Below the pieces are notes generated by a model. It was not told where the DNA came from. It worked only from the letters and a program-made list of their open reading frames with translations, and searched no databases. This document shows, piece after piece, positions 1-8,355 of a stretch of 64,000 nt of DNA. The DNA is from Clostridium sp. D53t1_180928_C8. GTDB taxonomy: Bacteria; Bacillota; Clostridia; Clostridiales; Clostridiaceae. A program made the translations under genes and the position numbers. Numbering within the stretch: the first letter of the stretch is position 1; every line of letters starts with the position of its first letter. The stretch spans positions 1 to 64,000 of the forward strand of contig NZ_JADPEL010000007.1 in assembly GCF_015667795.1 (NCBI RefSeq), written 5' to 3'.

Positions 1-122
1 TATGAGTTTAATAAATGGAGTATTTACTAAAGCTTAATAAAAAAATTAACAAAATTTTTAAATAATATTAATAAGTTATTAAATAACTTATTATAGAATA
101 GTGTAAAACTTTAAAAAAAGTA

Positions 123-151
123 TTGAATTCAATTAAATATGCCTTTATAAT
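123..151 (+). promoter_or_regulatory. Sigma-A type promoter
   Basis: TTGAAT at 123-128 and TATAAT at 146-151 are separated by 17 bases, close to the housekeeping consensus, and lie just ahead of the membrane protein gene starting at 173. Before it, positions 70-92 hold an 11-base inverted repeat (AATAAGTTATT and its complement) that may end an upstream transcript. Confidence 0.6.
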
Positions 152-172
152 TAGTATTATGGAGGGATAAAA

Positions 173-1852
173 ATGAGATTTCAAAGTAATTTTAAACAAT
201 ATTTAAAGTGGTTAATAGGGAGTTATTTAGCAATAGGATTATTATTAGCATTTAATAGTAAGCTTATTTTAGATGTTTCACTAAGTGCATTTATTTTAGT
301 GGGACCATTTGTATTATGTACAGTAGCATATGGAGCAATGACACTAAATAAAAAATATATAAGTAGTGGTGTTGCGGTTGGAGTATTATATGTTGTAGCA
401 TTAGTAGCATTTAGTCCAATATTTATGCCAAGCACTCATAGAAATTTAATAGGAAATGTAGAAGAAATAGAATTTTCAAGTAAAATTGAACATATGGATT
501 TAAAACAATTACCTATTATTGATAAAGAGTTAGCTTATAAGTTAGCAGATAAAAAGTTAGGGGAAATACCAAGCTTAGGTAGCCAGGTAACAATAGGGGA
601 TTTATCACTGCAAAGTGTAGATGGACAACTATATTATGTAGGTCCATTAGAACATTCATCATTTTTTAAATGGTTTACTAATAGTGATGGAACAAAGGGA
701 TATATAAAGGTTAGTGCAACCAATCAAAATGATGTACAATTAGTTACAGAATTAAATGGAGAAGAGATACGTTTGAAATATATTCCATCAGCATATCTTT
801 TTAGTGATTTAGATAGACATGCTTACTTTAAAGATATGAAATCAGGACATACTGATTATAATTTTGAACTAGATGATGATGGAAATCCTTATTGGGTTAT
901 TACTAGATATGACAATGCTATTGGAATAACAGAACAAAAAGCGATAGGAACTGAAATAATAAATGCACAAACAGGTGAAACTAATATATATGATATAGAA
1001 AACACACCAAAGTGGGTTGATAGAATACAACCATCAACATATATCAATAATTACTTAAATAAATGGGGAGAGTTAGTTCATGGTATCTTAAACTTTAGTG
1101 ATAAAGATAAGTTAAAGCCAACTCAAGGAATGAATATAATTTTCAATGATGATTCATGCTATTATTATACAGGAATAACTTCTGTAGGTAATGATGAAGG
1201 TTTAGTTGGATTTATGTTAACCAATACTAGAACTGGCGAAACAACAATGTACAAGACTTCAGGAGCTACTGAAGAGGCAAGTATGAAATCAGCTCAAGGT
1301 AAAGTTCAACAATATGGATATACTGCTACATTCCCATATTTAATAAATATACAATCAGAACCAACATACTTTATGACATTAAAGGACTCTAATGGACTTG
1401 TTAAGCAATATGCTATGGTTAACGTTAAAAACTATAATACTGTTGCAGTTGGAGATACTCTTCAATCAACATTAAACAGATATTTAGAAGCTTTAACTAA
1501 CACAAATATTTCATTAGAAGGAAGTAATAGTGAAGAATCATTAGTTGGAGAAGTAGAAAGAATTGGTTTAGTTGTTAAGGAAGGTTCAAGTATTTATGAT
1601 ATTAAGATAAAAGGTGAAGAAAGTTTCTTCTCTGTATCTACAGAAACTTCAAGAGAAGTGGCATTAACTAATGTTGGAGATACTGTTTCACTTAAGTTTA
1701 TAAAAGTAGGAGATGGAGAATACATTATAACAAATTCTTTTGAAAATTTATCTTTAGAAAATAAATCGACAGATAATGTAAATTCGGGAGAACAAACTGA
1801 AACAAAAGAAACTACAGAACCTACAGAAGATGGAACTGCAGATACAAATTAA
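173..1852 (+). CDS. Membrane-anchored protein of unknown function
   Basis: Not a family I recognise. The 559-residue product starts with three hydrophobic segments (about residues 12-30, 33-56 and 63-83). A largely hydrophilic domain of about 450 residues follows, probably outside the membrane, then an acidic Thr/Glu-rich tail (about 530-559). The large domain contains two similar TGET-containing stretches (near residues 267 and 352), which hint at an internal duplication. The ATG has GGAGGG a few bases upstream and a good promoter at 123-151. It is monocistronic and shares a bidirectional terminator with the convergent Nudix gene. A cell-envelope role is inference only. Confidence 0.85.
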   Translation: MRFQSNFKQYLKWLIGSYLAIGLLLAFNSKLILDVSLSAFILVGPFVLCTVAYGAMTLNKKYISSGVAVGVLYVVALVAFSPIFMPSTHRNLIGNVEEIEFSSKIEHMDLKQLPIIDKELAYKLADKKLGEIPSLGSQVTIGDLSLQSVDGQLYYVGPLEHSSFFKWFTNSDGTKGYIKVSATNQNDVQLVTELNGEEIRLKYIPSAYLFSDLDRHAYFKDMKSGHTDYNFELDDDGNPYWVITRYDNAIGITEQKAIGTEIINAQTGETNIYDIENTPKWVDRIQPSTYINNYLNKWGELVHGILNFSDKDKLKPTQGMNIIFNDDSCYYYTGITSVGNDEGLVGFMLTNTRTGETTMYKTSGATEEASMKSAQGKVQQYGYTATFPYLINIQSEPTYFMTLKDSNGLVKQYAMVNVKNYNTVAVGDTLQSTLNRYLEALTNTNISLEGSNSEESLVGEVERIGLVVKEGSSIYDIKIKGEESFFSVSTETSREVALTNVGDTVSLKFIKVGDGEYIITNSFENLSLENKSTDNVNSGEQTETKETTEPTEDGTADTN

Positions 1853-1867
1853 CAATAGTAAAGCTTG

Positions 1868-1906
1868 AAAAAACTACCACAAATTAATAGTGGTAGTTTT
1901 TTTCCT
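1868..1906. terminator. Bidirectional terminator
   Basis: AAACTACCAC (1871-1880) pairs with 1890-1899, followed by a T run on the plus strand and preceded by an A run, so it can stop transcripts from both convergent genes. The Nudix stop codon lies inside it. Confidence 0.75.
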
Positions 1907-2510
1907 TTAAATAAGATAAAAAGTTAAGGAGAATTTTAGCGGTAATTCCCCAAATAACATAATTGTTATAAATATAAAATGGAACTTCATAAGAACCTGT
2001 GGAGAACTTATAAGCGTGTTTTTGAGGAATTAATTCATAAGGAAAGTTATCAGTAGGAGTAATGTTAACTTTATTAATAAAAGTATCTACATTTGTATTT
2101 AGTAAATAATCTAGTGGTACAAAAAATACTTCTTGAACTTCATCATAATTAATTTTAAGAGAGTTAATATCATTAATAAAAATCAAATAAGGATGGATAA
2201 GAGTATTATATGGGGAAATAAAAATATCTAATGGGGATATAACTGTAACATTATCCTCACATATACCTATTTCTTCACAAGTTTCTCTTATAGCTGTAGT
2301 AAGTGGACTTTCATCTTCTTCTATTTTACCTCCTGGAAAACAAACTTCATTTGGTTGATTACGTAATGTTTTAGATCTAACCTCAAAAAGAATGTGCAAA
2401 GAGTTATTACAATTAACAAGAGGGATAGTAACAGAAGCTCTTTTAAAGCTTTCCCACCCATTGATATAAGGAGTATAATTTGAAAAAATATTATTTATAT
2501 TATCAATCAT
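1884..2510 (-). CDS. Nudix hydrolase, CoA pyrophosphatase type
   Basis: Predicted to cleave the diphosphate of coenzyme A or a related nucleoside diphosphate derivative. The Nudix box is intact: GGKIEEDES followed by RETCEEIG has the expected GX5EX7REUXEEXGU spacing. It is preceded by a CFPGG element and a LFEVRSKTLR segment, resembling the extra motif of the CoA-specific subgroup (NudL/YeaB). I place the start at the ATG ending at 2510, because the GTG at 2519 lies inside the AGGTGA Shine-Dalgarno sequence. That gives 208 residues, a normal family length. It is a single gene converging on the upstream membrane protein. The substrate is inferred from motifs. Confidence 0.85.
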   Translation of the reverse strand: MIDNINNIFSNYTPYINGWESFKRASVTIPLVNCNNSLHILFEVRSKTLRNQPNEVCFPGGKIEEDESPLTTAIRETCEEIGICEDNVTVISPLDIFISPYNTLIHPYLIFINDINSLKINYDEVQEVFFVPLDYLLNTNVDTFINKVNITPTDNFPYELIPQKHAYKFSTGSYEVPFYIYNNYVIWGITAKILLNFLSYLKEKNYHY

Positions 2511-2619
2511 AAAAATCACCTAATTATTTATATTAATAAAAAAAATCCAATATACATAATTTAAAAAACAATTTATAATAAAAACATTGCAATTTATTAT
2601 TATAATTTAGGAGTAAATT

Positions 2620-3135
2620 ATGTATAAGATTTGGTCTATATCAGATATAAAGATAATTATAAATGAAATATCAGAAAAATGGAATTACCCATGTAATATA
2701 AAAATAGAAATATCCAAAAGAGCAAAAAAAAGAATGGGTGCTTTTTTTTATAAAAAGTATAATAATAAAATAGTTCCCTTAAAGTTTGTGTTTGCTGAGA
2801 ATTTAACTAATGGAAGATATAATGAAAAGGTAGTTAAAGAAGTAATAATCCATGAGTATTTACATTATTATTGCAATACTATAACTAATACTAATAATGG
2901 ACATAATAAATTTTTTAAAGATTGCTGTATTAAAAGTGGTATATCTAGTAGTACTACATTTAAATACAATAATATAACAGAGATGGATTTATCTAAATAT
3001 AAGTATAAAATATATTGTAGTAATTGCAAAAAACTTGTATGTATGCATATTAGAAAAGATGCAGCTGAAAGAAAATTAAGATTATATGTATCTAAATGTT
3101 GTAATGAAAAGCTGTTTTGTGATAAGCTTTTATAG
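2620..3135 (+). CDS. SprT-like zinc metallopeptidase-fold protein
   Basis: A 171-residue member of the SprT-like group. The HExxH motif HEYLH sits at about residues 86-90 in a helix that begins IIHEYL. A C-terminal zinc-ribbon-like part has CSNC and a later CC...C cluster, matching the two-part layout of SprT/YdeI-like proteins. Relatives include eukaryotic Spartan, a protease for DNA-protein crosslinks, but the bacterial role is poorly known. The ATG follows AGGAG with normal spacing. It may share a transcript with the DUF1292 gene 47 bases downstream. Confidence 0.75.
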   Translation: MYKIWSISDIKIIINEISEKWNYPCNIKIEISKRAKKRMGAFFYKKYNNKIVPLKFVFAENLTNGRYNEKVVKEVIIHEYLHYYCNTITNTNNGHNKFFKDCCIKSGISSSTTFKYNNITEMDLSKYKYKIYCSNCKKLVCMHIRKDAAERKLRLYVSKCCNEKLFCDKLL

Positions 3136-3182
3136 TAAATTTTTATAATTGTATAACATTAGAAGAAAAGGAGAATAGATTA

Positions 3183-3455
3183 ATGAGTGAAGATATAAAA
3201 GACGTTCAAAATGAAGAAACACAAGTAATGACTTTCTTAGATGAAAACGGAAATAAGGTTCAATTTGAAGCTGTTGCTAGAATTTATTTAGAAGAAAAGG
3301 AATATTTATTACTAGCACCAATGGAAGATAAAGAGAGCGAAGACATCTATGTATTTAGAATAGATGAAGTAGGAGGAAAGCAAGAGTTAAATCTTGTTGA
3401 AGACGATAAAGAATTTATAGCAGTAAAAAAAGAGTATAATAAGTTATTATATTAA
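3183..3455 (+). CDS. DUF1292 family protein (YrzB-like)
   Basis: A 90-residue acidic protein whose core ([36 protein letters not shown]) matches the DUF1292 pattern of Firmicute YrzB proteins. The function is unknown. In many Firmicutes it lies next to ruvX and ireB, but neither is here. A strong AAAAGGAG precedes the ATG. The next small acidic gene starts 17 bases after the stop, so the two are probably cotranscribed. Confidence 0.85.
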   Translation: MSEDIKDVQNEETQVMTFLDENGNKVQFEAVARIYLEEKEYLLLAPMEDKESEDIYVFRIDEVGGKQELNLVEDDKEFIAVKKEYNKLLY

Positions 3456-3472
3456 TTATAAGGAGAAAAAAA

Positions 3473-3874
3473 GTGCAAGAATCACAAATTATAAAAATAT
3501 TAAATGAAAATGAATTATCAGATGTAGAAGTATTAAAAAAAGATGATGATTTTGTTTTAATAAACTTTTATTTTGATTTTGACAAAGATGTACTAGATGC
3601 AGCAAAAGCATATTCTAATGAGGAGAGCAGTTTAGAAGAGTACAGCAAAGATTGGTATAAAGAATATTACTTCCCTTATCTTTATGATTTTGCAAATGAT
3701 GAAGTCTTAGAGATAATAGAAGAAATAATAGAAGAATTAGGTATTGAAGGCGAAATGATGGCTATTCAGATGACTGAAAAAACTAGCGATTATGTACAGT
3801 TTATGACGCTATTTACCGAAGAAGATAGCAATATATCAATAGAAGAAGTAGTAAAGGATTACATGTCTAAATAA
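3473..3874 (+). CDS. Small acidic protein of unknown function
   Basis: A 133-residue, strongly acidic soluble protein (repeated EEIIEE, DDD and EEDS stretches) without signal peptide or membrane segment. It starts at a GTG with AAGGAG eight bases upstream, 17 bases after the DUF1292 gene, so it is likely the last gene of that transcript. I do not recognise a family. The long alternation of hydrophobic and acidic residues suggests an alpha/beta fold. The 6S RNA promoter begins just after its stop. Confidence 0.8.
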   Translation: MQESQIIKILNENELSDVEVLKKDDDFVLINFYFDFDKDVLDAAKAYSNEESSLEEYSKDWYKEYYFPYLYDFANDEVLEIIEEIIEELGIEGEMMAIQMTEKTSDYVQFMTLFTEEDSNISIEEVVKDYMSK

Positions 3875-3900
3875 TTTTTATAAAATGGTATAGATTACTA

Positions 3901-3928
3901 TTGAACTTTTTATTTAATTTGATATAAT
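3901..3928 (+). promoter_or_regulatory. Promoter of the 6S RNA gene
   Basis: TTGAAC (3901-3906) and TATAAT (3923-3928) with a 16-base spacer predict a transcription start near 3935, where the conserved 5' part of the 6S RNA begins. Confidence 0.7.
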
Positions 3929-3934
3929 AAAAGC

Positions 3935-4152
3935 ATGAAATCCTGAGATGTGCGCTTAGCTTATGATGTTCAACCTACATTATATTTACGGGATTTGCAA
4001 CAGGTTTGTGGATGTCGGGCTTCATAAGATCAGAAGATGGCAGAAGCAAATTGAGCAGAACCCACCTGCGAGTTGCAGGTGTGAATATTTAAGCGACCGG
4101 CATGTTGGGAATTAATTAGGATAAAACACCTCAATTTTGAGGTGTTTTTTTC
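3935..4152 (+). ncRNA. ssrS: 6S RNA
   Basis: 6S RNA binds the sigma-A RNA polymerase holoenzyme and mimics an open promoter. The region has a promoter but no reading frame, and holds stretches typical of Firmicute 6S RNA: GAAATCCTGA near the 5' end, ACGGGATTT, GTGGATGTCGGGCTTC, CAGAACCCACCTGCGAG and, near the 3' end, AAGCGACCGGCATGTTGGGA. GCGCTT near 3951 can pair with AAGCG near 4091 to start the closing stem around a large internal bulge. The transcript ends in an intrinsic terminator at 4123-4152, and the mature 3' end is probably a little upstream. The call rests on recognised motifs, not on a covariance model. Confidence 0.8.
4123..4152 (+). terminator. Terminator of 6S RNA
   Basis: AAAACACCTCA (4123-4133) pairs with TGAGGTGTTTT (4138-4148), with a four-base loop and a T run after the stem. 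Confidence 0.85.
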
Positions 4153-4155
4153 ATG

Positions 4156-4365
4156 TCATGCAGCTTTAGATTTAGAAATTGAATATTTATTTAAATGTTT
4201 TCTCTTATATTTCTTATAAATAAGATGTTGATATCGCCATACATGCTTGTCCAAACTTTGCGATATGTATATTACGAATTTGTTTTGAGGAGATAGAAAT
4301 TTCAAAAGTAAATTTAAAGTTATCTTTTGTAGAATAATTTTATTTTTAAGACTTTTTTTATTCAT
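4156..4365 (-). CDS. Small basic protein of unknown function
   Basis: A 69-residue, Lys/Arg-rich protein (ends NKYSISKSKAA) of no family I recognise. The start is the ATG at 4365, because a strong AAGGAGGT lies seven bases upstream; the upstream ATG at 4395 has none. The -10 TATAAT lies at 4411-4406 on the minus strand and overlaps a perfect 14-base palindrome, TACCATATATGGTA (4410-4423). The gene therefore looks regulated. It converges on the 6S RNA, and its 3' end abuts the 6S terminator. Confidence 0.6.
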   Translation of the reverse strand: MNKKSLKNKIILQKITLNLLLKFLSPQNKFVIYISQSLDKHVWRYQHLIYKKYKRKHLNKYSISKSKAA

Positions 4366-4405
4366 AAAGCACCTCCTTTTGATATTAATTAACATTATAT
4401 GGATT

Positions 4406-4423
4406 ATTATACCATATATGGTA
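4406..4423 (-). promoter_or_regulatory. Promoter -10 with overlapping palindromic operator
   Basis: TATAAT (4411-4406, minus strand) overlaps the perfect dyad TACCATATATGGTA at 4410-4423. A dyad on a -10 element is a typical repressor site position. The regulator is unknown. Confidence 0.4.
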
Positions 4424-4456
4424 GAAAAGTAAAATAATATAATATTACAAAAAAAT

Positions 4457-4504
4457 ACAAAAGGACTCTTGAAGAAACATAAGTATCTTTAAGAGTCCTT
4501 TTGT
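4457..4504. repeat. Long hairpin of unknown role
   Basis: ACAAAAGGACTCTT (4457-4470) and AAGAGTCCTTTTGT (4491-4504) form a perfect 14-bp stem with a 20-base loop. It lies in the 376-base gap between the minus-strand 69-residue gene and the DUF896 gene. The T run after it is short, and no plus-strand gene lies close upstream, so it is not clearly a terminator. Confidence 0.5.
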
Positions 4505-4535
4505 AAATAATATATGATAGAAAGAAATTAAATAT

Positions 4536-4599
4536 AAGGAGGTATTTTGGCGAATTTATCAAAAAAATGAAATATAAAATATTTAAAGTTGATATATAA
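4536..4599 (+). other. Two overlapping micro-ORFs ahead of the DUF896 gene
   Basis: A strong AAGGAGGT is followed by TTG at 4547, opening a seven-codon frame (MANLSKK, stop at 4568-4570). Its end overlaps, by ATGA, a ten-codon frame (MKYKIFKVDI, 4567-4599). The ribosome binding site is better than that of many real genes here, so this may be a leader peptide or the relic of a lost gene. The rest of the gap (4600-4741) shows only AT-rich sequence. Confidence 0.3.
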
Positions 4600-4741
4600 A
4601 AGAAATAAATGTAAAATAAGATTAAGTAGGATTCTAAAGTTTAACTTAAACTAAAATAAAGGCTTAAAATTAAAATCCTTATTAATTCTGTAAGTTAAAC
4701 TTATATAGTTAAATATTTATATAAAGGAAAGGAAGTAAAAA

Positions 4742-4933
4742 ATGGATTATACAAAAGCAAAAATAGATGATGTTATAAAAAGAATAAATGAGTTATATAA
4801 AAAGAGTAAAGAAGAAGGTTTAACAGAACAAGAAAAAGAAGAACAACAAATTCTAAGAAGAAGATATATAGATAGTGTAAAAGCAAACTTTAGAGTACAA
4901 TTAGAGGGCGTTGAACTTAAGAATAGAAAGTAA
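4742..4933 (+). CDS. DUF896 (YnzC/UPF0291) family protein
   Basis: A 63-residue helical protein. The pattern INELYKKSKEEGLTEQEKEE followed by LRRRYIDSVKANFR and GVELKN is the classic DUF896/YnzC signature. The function is not established; Bacillus YnzC is linked to the SOS-induced yneA operon, but none of those genes are here. AAAGGAAAGGA precedes the ATG. hprK starts 16 bases after the stop, so the two are probably cotranscribed. Confidence 0.9.
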   Translation: MDYTKAKIDDVIKRINELYKKSKEEGLTEQEKEEQQILRRRYIDSVKANFRVQLEGVELKNRK

Positions 4934-4949
4934 TAGAGGGTGATGAATA

Positions 4950-5864
4950 TTGTCAGTTACTGTAGAAAAATTAATTACAGATTTTGAGTTAGAAGTTTTA
5001 GTTGAAGGTGAAAAGGATGTAAAGATATCTGTTAACGATATAAATAGACCGGGGTTACAGTTAGCTGGTTTTTATAATTATTTTGCGCCTGAAAGAATAC
5101 AAGTTATCGGTAAAGCTGAATGGAGCTTTTTAGATGATATGGGAATAGAGTTAATGAGAAAAAGAATAAATAAGTATTTTAGCTTTGACTCTAAATGTAT
5201 AATTATAAGTAGGGGATTAGAACCACATGCTGAATTTCTAAAAGCAGCGAAAAAGTCAAAATCATGGTTATTAAGAACTAATATGGTTACAACTAAGTTT
5301 ATAAGCAAGTTAACTATGTACTTAGCAGGAAAACTTGCTCCAGAAACAAGATTACATGGAGTTTTAGTAGATGTATATGGTATAGGTATACTTATAACAG
5401 GAGAAAGCGGAATAGGAAAAAGTGAAACTGCATTAGAGCTTATAAAAAGGGGACATAGACTAGTATCGGATGATGCAGTTGACATTAAAGAAATAGATGG
5501 TAGTTTAATAGGTACATCACCTAAGATAACTATTGGGATGTTAGAAGTTAGAGGTATAGGTATTATTGATATATCTTCATTATATGGATTAAGTTCTATA
5601 TTACCGTCAAAAGACATAAATTTATTAATGCATTTTGAACATTGGAAAGATGATGGAGATTATGATAGATTAGGTATTGATAAGGAAACACAAGATATAC
5701 TTGGCGTAAATGTTAGAAGATTAAGAGTACCTGTAAGACCTGGAAGAAATATTGCGGTTATAATTGAAGCTGCTGCAGGGAATTATAGACACTCATTAAT
5801 GTCTGATGTTACACCAGTAGATATAATAGAACAAAGAATGTGTGAAGTTAGTGAAGAAGAATAA
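4950..5864 (+). CDS. hprK: HPr kinase/phosphorylase
   Basis: Phosphorylates and dephosphorylates Ser46 of the PTS protein HPr, the central switch of carbon catabolite control in Firmicutes. The 304-residue product has the N-terminal HprK domain (about 1-130), the Walker A loop GESGIGKSET (about 150-159), the VSDDAVD segment after it, and the C-terminal family signature around NVRRLRVPVRPGRN. The length is normal. The start is TTG at 4950 with AGAGGGTGATG upstream. No ptsH or lgt is adjacent, unlike Bacillus. It is followed closely by an aminopeptidase gene. Confidence 0.95.
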   Translation: MSVTVEKLITDFELEVLVEGEKDVKISVNDINRPGLQLAGFYNYFAPERIQVIGKAEWSFLDDMGIELMRKRINKYFSFDSKCIIISRGLEPHAEFLKAAKKSKSWLLRTNMVTTKFISKLTMYLAGKLAPETRLHGVLVDVYGIGILITGESGIGKSETALELIKRGHRLVSDDAVDIKEIDGSLIGTSPKITIGMLEVRGIGIIDISSLYGLSSILPSKDINLLMHFEHWKDDGDYDRLGIDKETQDILGVNVRRLRVPVRPGRNIAVIIEAAAGNYRHSLMSDVTPVDIIEQRMCEVSEEE

Positions 5865-5877
5865 GGAGGGCTATATT

Positions 5878-7266
5878 ATGGGTAAAGATGCTAAAAAAAA
5901 TGCATGGCTAAAATATGATGAAAATGGAAAACAAGAGGTTTTCAGTTTTTGTGAGGGATACAAGAATTATCTTTCAGTAGGAAAAACAGAAAGAGAATGT
6001 ATTCATGAGGCTATAAGATTAGCAGAAGAAAAAGGATATAGAGATTTAAATGAGATAATACAAAATAATGAAACCTTAAAAGTTGGGGATAAGGTTTATG
6101 CTAATAATAAAGATAAAACTTTAGCCTTATATTTAATAGGAAAAGATTCAATTGAAAATGGAATGAGAATTATTGGTTCTCATGTTGACTCTCCTAGAAT
6201 AGATATAAAAGCAAATCCATTATATGAAGATGGGGATTTAGCTTTGATGGATACTCATTACTATGGTGGAGTTAAAAAATATCAATGGGTTACACTACCA
6301 TTAGCTTTACATGGAGTTGTAATTAAAAAAGATGGAACTAAAATTAATGTTGTTGTAGGTGAAGATGATACTGATCCTGTTCTTGGTATTTCAGACCTTT
6401 TAATACATCTTTCAGGAGAACAATTACAAAAGAAAGCAGCAGATGTTGTTGCAGGTGAAGATTTAAATGTATTAGTTGGTAATATTCCACTTGAAGGAGA
6501 GGAAAAAGAGGCTGTAAAAGCTAATATATTAAAGCTATTAAAAGAAAAATATGACTTTGAAGAAGAAGATTTTATATCAGCAGAACTAGAATTAGTGCCA
6601 GCAGGAAAAGCAAGAGACTTAGGGCTTGATAAGAGTATGGTAATGGGATATGGACAGGATGATAGAATCTGTGCATATACTTCGTTAATGGCATTATTAG
6701 AGGTTGAATCAGTAGATAAAACATCAGTAATTTTACTTGTTGATAAAGAAGAAGTAGGAAGTATTGGTGCCACAGGAATGCATTCTAAATTCTTTGAAAA
6801 CACTGTAGCAGAAGTAATGGATAGAAAAGGCGAGTATTCTGAATTGAAATTAAAGAGAGCTCTTCAAAACTCAGCAATGCTATCTGCTGATGTTACTGCA
6901 GCATTTGATCCAAATTATCCAGGGGCTTGTGAAAAGAAAAATACAGCTTATTTTGGAAGAGGTTTAGTATTTAGTAAATATACTGGTGCAAGAGGAAAAA
7001 GTGGTTGTAATGATGCAAATCCAGAATTTGTTGCTTGGCTTAGAAAAATTATGGAAAAAAATAATGTTGCATATCAAACAGCAGAACTTGGTAAGGTTGA
7101 TCAAGGAGGCGGTGGTACTATCGCTTATATTTTAGCTCAATATAACATGGAAGTTATAGATTGTGGTGTTGCACTACAAAATATGCATGCTCCATGGGAA
7201 GTAGCTAGCAAAGTAGATATATATGAAACTAAAAACGGATATAAAGCTTTCTTAATAGAAGAATAA
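5878..7266 (+). CDS. apeA: M18 family zinc aminopeptidase
   Basis: A cytosolic dinuclear-zinc aminopeptidase of the aspartyl aminopeptidase family (M18), acting in peptide turnover. Visible family features are GSHVDSPR (zinc-ligand His and Asp), GYGQDDRICAY, the DKEEVGSIGATGM block with the catalytic and ligand glutamates, and the late H of NMHAPWE. I use the ATG at 5878, which follows AAGGAGGG, giving 462 residues. The frame is open upstream to 5842 within hprK, but that start has no ribosome binding site. The gap from the hprK stop is 13 bases, so cotranscription is likely. The symbol follows clostridial usage. Confidence 0.9.
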   Translation: MGKDAKKNAWLKYDENGKQEVFSFCEGYKNYLSVGKTERECIHEAIRLAEEKGYRDLNEIIQNNETLKVGDKVYANNKDKTLALYLIGKDSIENGMRIIGSHVDSPRIDIKANPLYEDGDLALMDTHYYGGVKKYQWVTLPLALHGVVIKKDGTKINVVVGEDDTDPVLGISDLLIHLSGEQLQKKAADVVAGEDLNVLVGNIPLEGEEKEAVKANILKLLKEKYDFEEEDFISAELELVPAGKARDLGLDKSMVMGYGQDDRICAYTSLMALLEVESVDKTSVILLVDKEEVGSIGATGMHSKFFENTVAEVMDRKGEYSELKLKRALQNSAMLSADVTAAFDPNYPGACEKKNTAYFGRGLVFSKYTGARGKSGCNDANPEFVAWLRKIMEKNNVAYQTAELGKVDQGGGGTIAYILAQYNMEVIDCGVALQNMHAPWEVASKVDIYETKNGYKAFLIEE

Positions 7267-7280
7267 ATATAAAGCTAACT

Positions 7281-7320
7281 AAATAAATAAGAGTTGCCAT
7301 AAGGCAACTCTTATTTATTT
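7281..7320. terminator. Bidirectional terminator
   Basis: A perfect 18-bp stem (7281-7298 with 7303-7320; core GAGTTGCC) has an ATAA loop and A/T-rich ends on both strands. It serves the aminopeptidase and the convergent PHP gene, whose stop codon lies inside it. Confidence 0.85.
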
Positions 7321-8141
7321 AGTTTATTTAAAAACTTTTCTAGTCTATGTTCTTCTATAGATTGTGATCCTAAAATTCCATGTTTTGAGTCGTCTTCTTC
7401 ATGACCATGAGAGTCAGAACCGCACGAAGTTAATATATCCTTTTTATCTACAATCTTTAAGAATTTTTCAGTATCTTCTTGGGTATTTAGCCCATATATA
7501 CCTTCAATTCCATCAAAATCAAGATGAAGGACATCAAGTACATGTAATTTTTTTAATAAAACTGGATGAGCTAAAATTACAATAGCATTATAATTTTTTA
7601 ATAATTTAATACCTTCTTCTGCATCTAATTTATTTGCTGGTATATATGCAGGACAATGATCACCAATAAAGTTATCAAAGATATATTCTTTTGAATAATT
7701 ATAGCCTGCATCTATTATAGCTTTAGCAATATGAGGTCTTGCAATAGTATCTTTACCATTTTTAAGAACTTCATTAACGTCTATTTCAATATCGTTAAAT
7801 TTCTTTAATCTTCTAACAATTTCATGAGCACGTGCAATTCTTTTTGCTTTTAAATCTTCTAAAAAATGATTTAAATCTGGATTTTTATAATCATCACCTC
7901 TGAAATATCCTAAAATGTGGACAGTTTCTCCTTTATAAGTTGTAGATAATTCTACTCCAGGAATAAAATGCATGTCTAATTTTGCAGCTTCAGATTTTGC
8001 TTCATCTATACCTGATAAAGTATCATGATCAGTTAATGCTAAATATTTAACTCCTCTATCGTAAGCTCTTTTTACAACATCTTTAGGTGAATATTTACCA
8101 TCTGATGCAGTAGAATGTGTATGTAAATCGCATATAATCAT
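7311..8141 (-). CDS. PHP domain phosphoesterase (TrpH/RNase AM-like)
   Basis: A 276-residue stand-alone PHP protein. The N-terminus DLHTHSTASDG gives the first metal-binding motif. ALTDHDT is the second, PHIAK and LAHPVLLKK supply later ligands, and SCGSDSHG is the C-terminal motif. This order fits the YciV/TrpH subfamily, whose members act as 3',5'-nucleoside bisphosphate phosphatases or 5'-3' exoribonucleases. The exact substrate here is inferred. The ATG has AGGGAG upstream. It is transcribed alone, divergent from the folate operon with a 214-base AT-rich spacer. Confidence 0.88.
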   Translation of the reverse strand: MIICDLHTHSTASDGKYSPKDVVKRAYDRGVKYLALTDHDTLSGIDEAKSEAAKLDMHFIPGVELSTTYKGETVHILGYFRGDDYKNPDLNHFLEDLKAKRIARAHEIVRRLKKFNDIEIDVNEVLKNGKDTIARPHIAKAIIDAGYNYSKEYIFDNFIGDHCPAYIPANKLDAEEGIKLLKNYNAIVILAHPVLLKKLHVLDVLHLDFDGIEGIYGLNTQEDTEKFLKIVDKKDILTSCGSDSHGHEEDDSKHGILGSQSIEEHRLEKFLNKLNK

Positions 8142-8355
8142 AATAAATTTAAACTCCCTTCAAGTAAATGTTTTGTAGTATATAAAGCTATGATATAATT
8201 TATTCATTAATAATGCAATAATAATAAAATAACTTTAATTATTATTAAAAAGTAATAAGGTATTAGTAATATATTATTAATAATTTGTGCTTAATTAAAA
8301 AAAATATAGCTTAAAATTTAATAAATAAAAATATGAATGAGGTTGGAGGGATATA

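Noticed and set aside
1-37. 3' end of an upstream gene at the window edge
   Set aside because: Two frames are open to a stop within 37 bases and neither can be assigned to a protein.
5078-5617. 179-codon frame antisense to hprK
   Set aside because: It mirrors hprK codon structure, has no ribosome site and a low-complexity Ser/Ile/Leu-rich translation.
6282-6803. 173-codon frame antisense to the M18 aminopeptidase
   Set aside because: Ser-rich shadow of the real gene with no supporting start signals.
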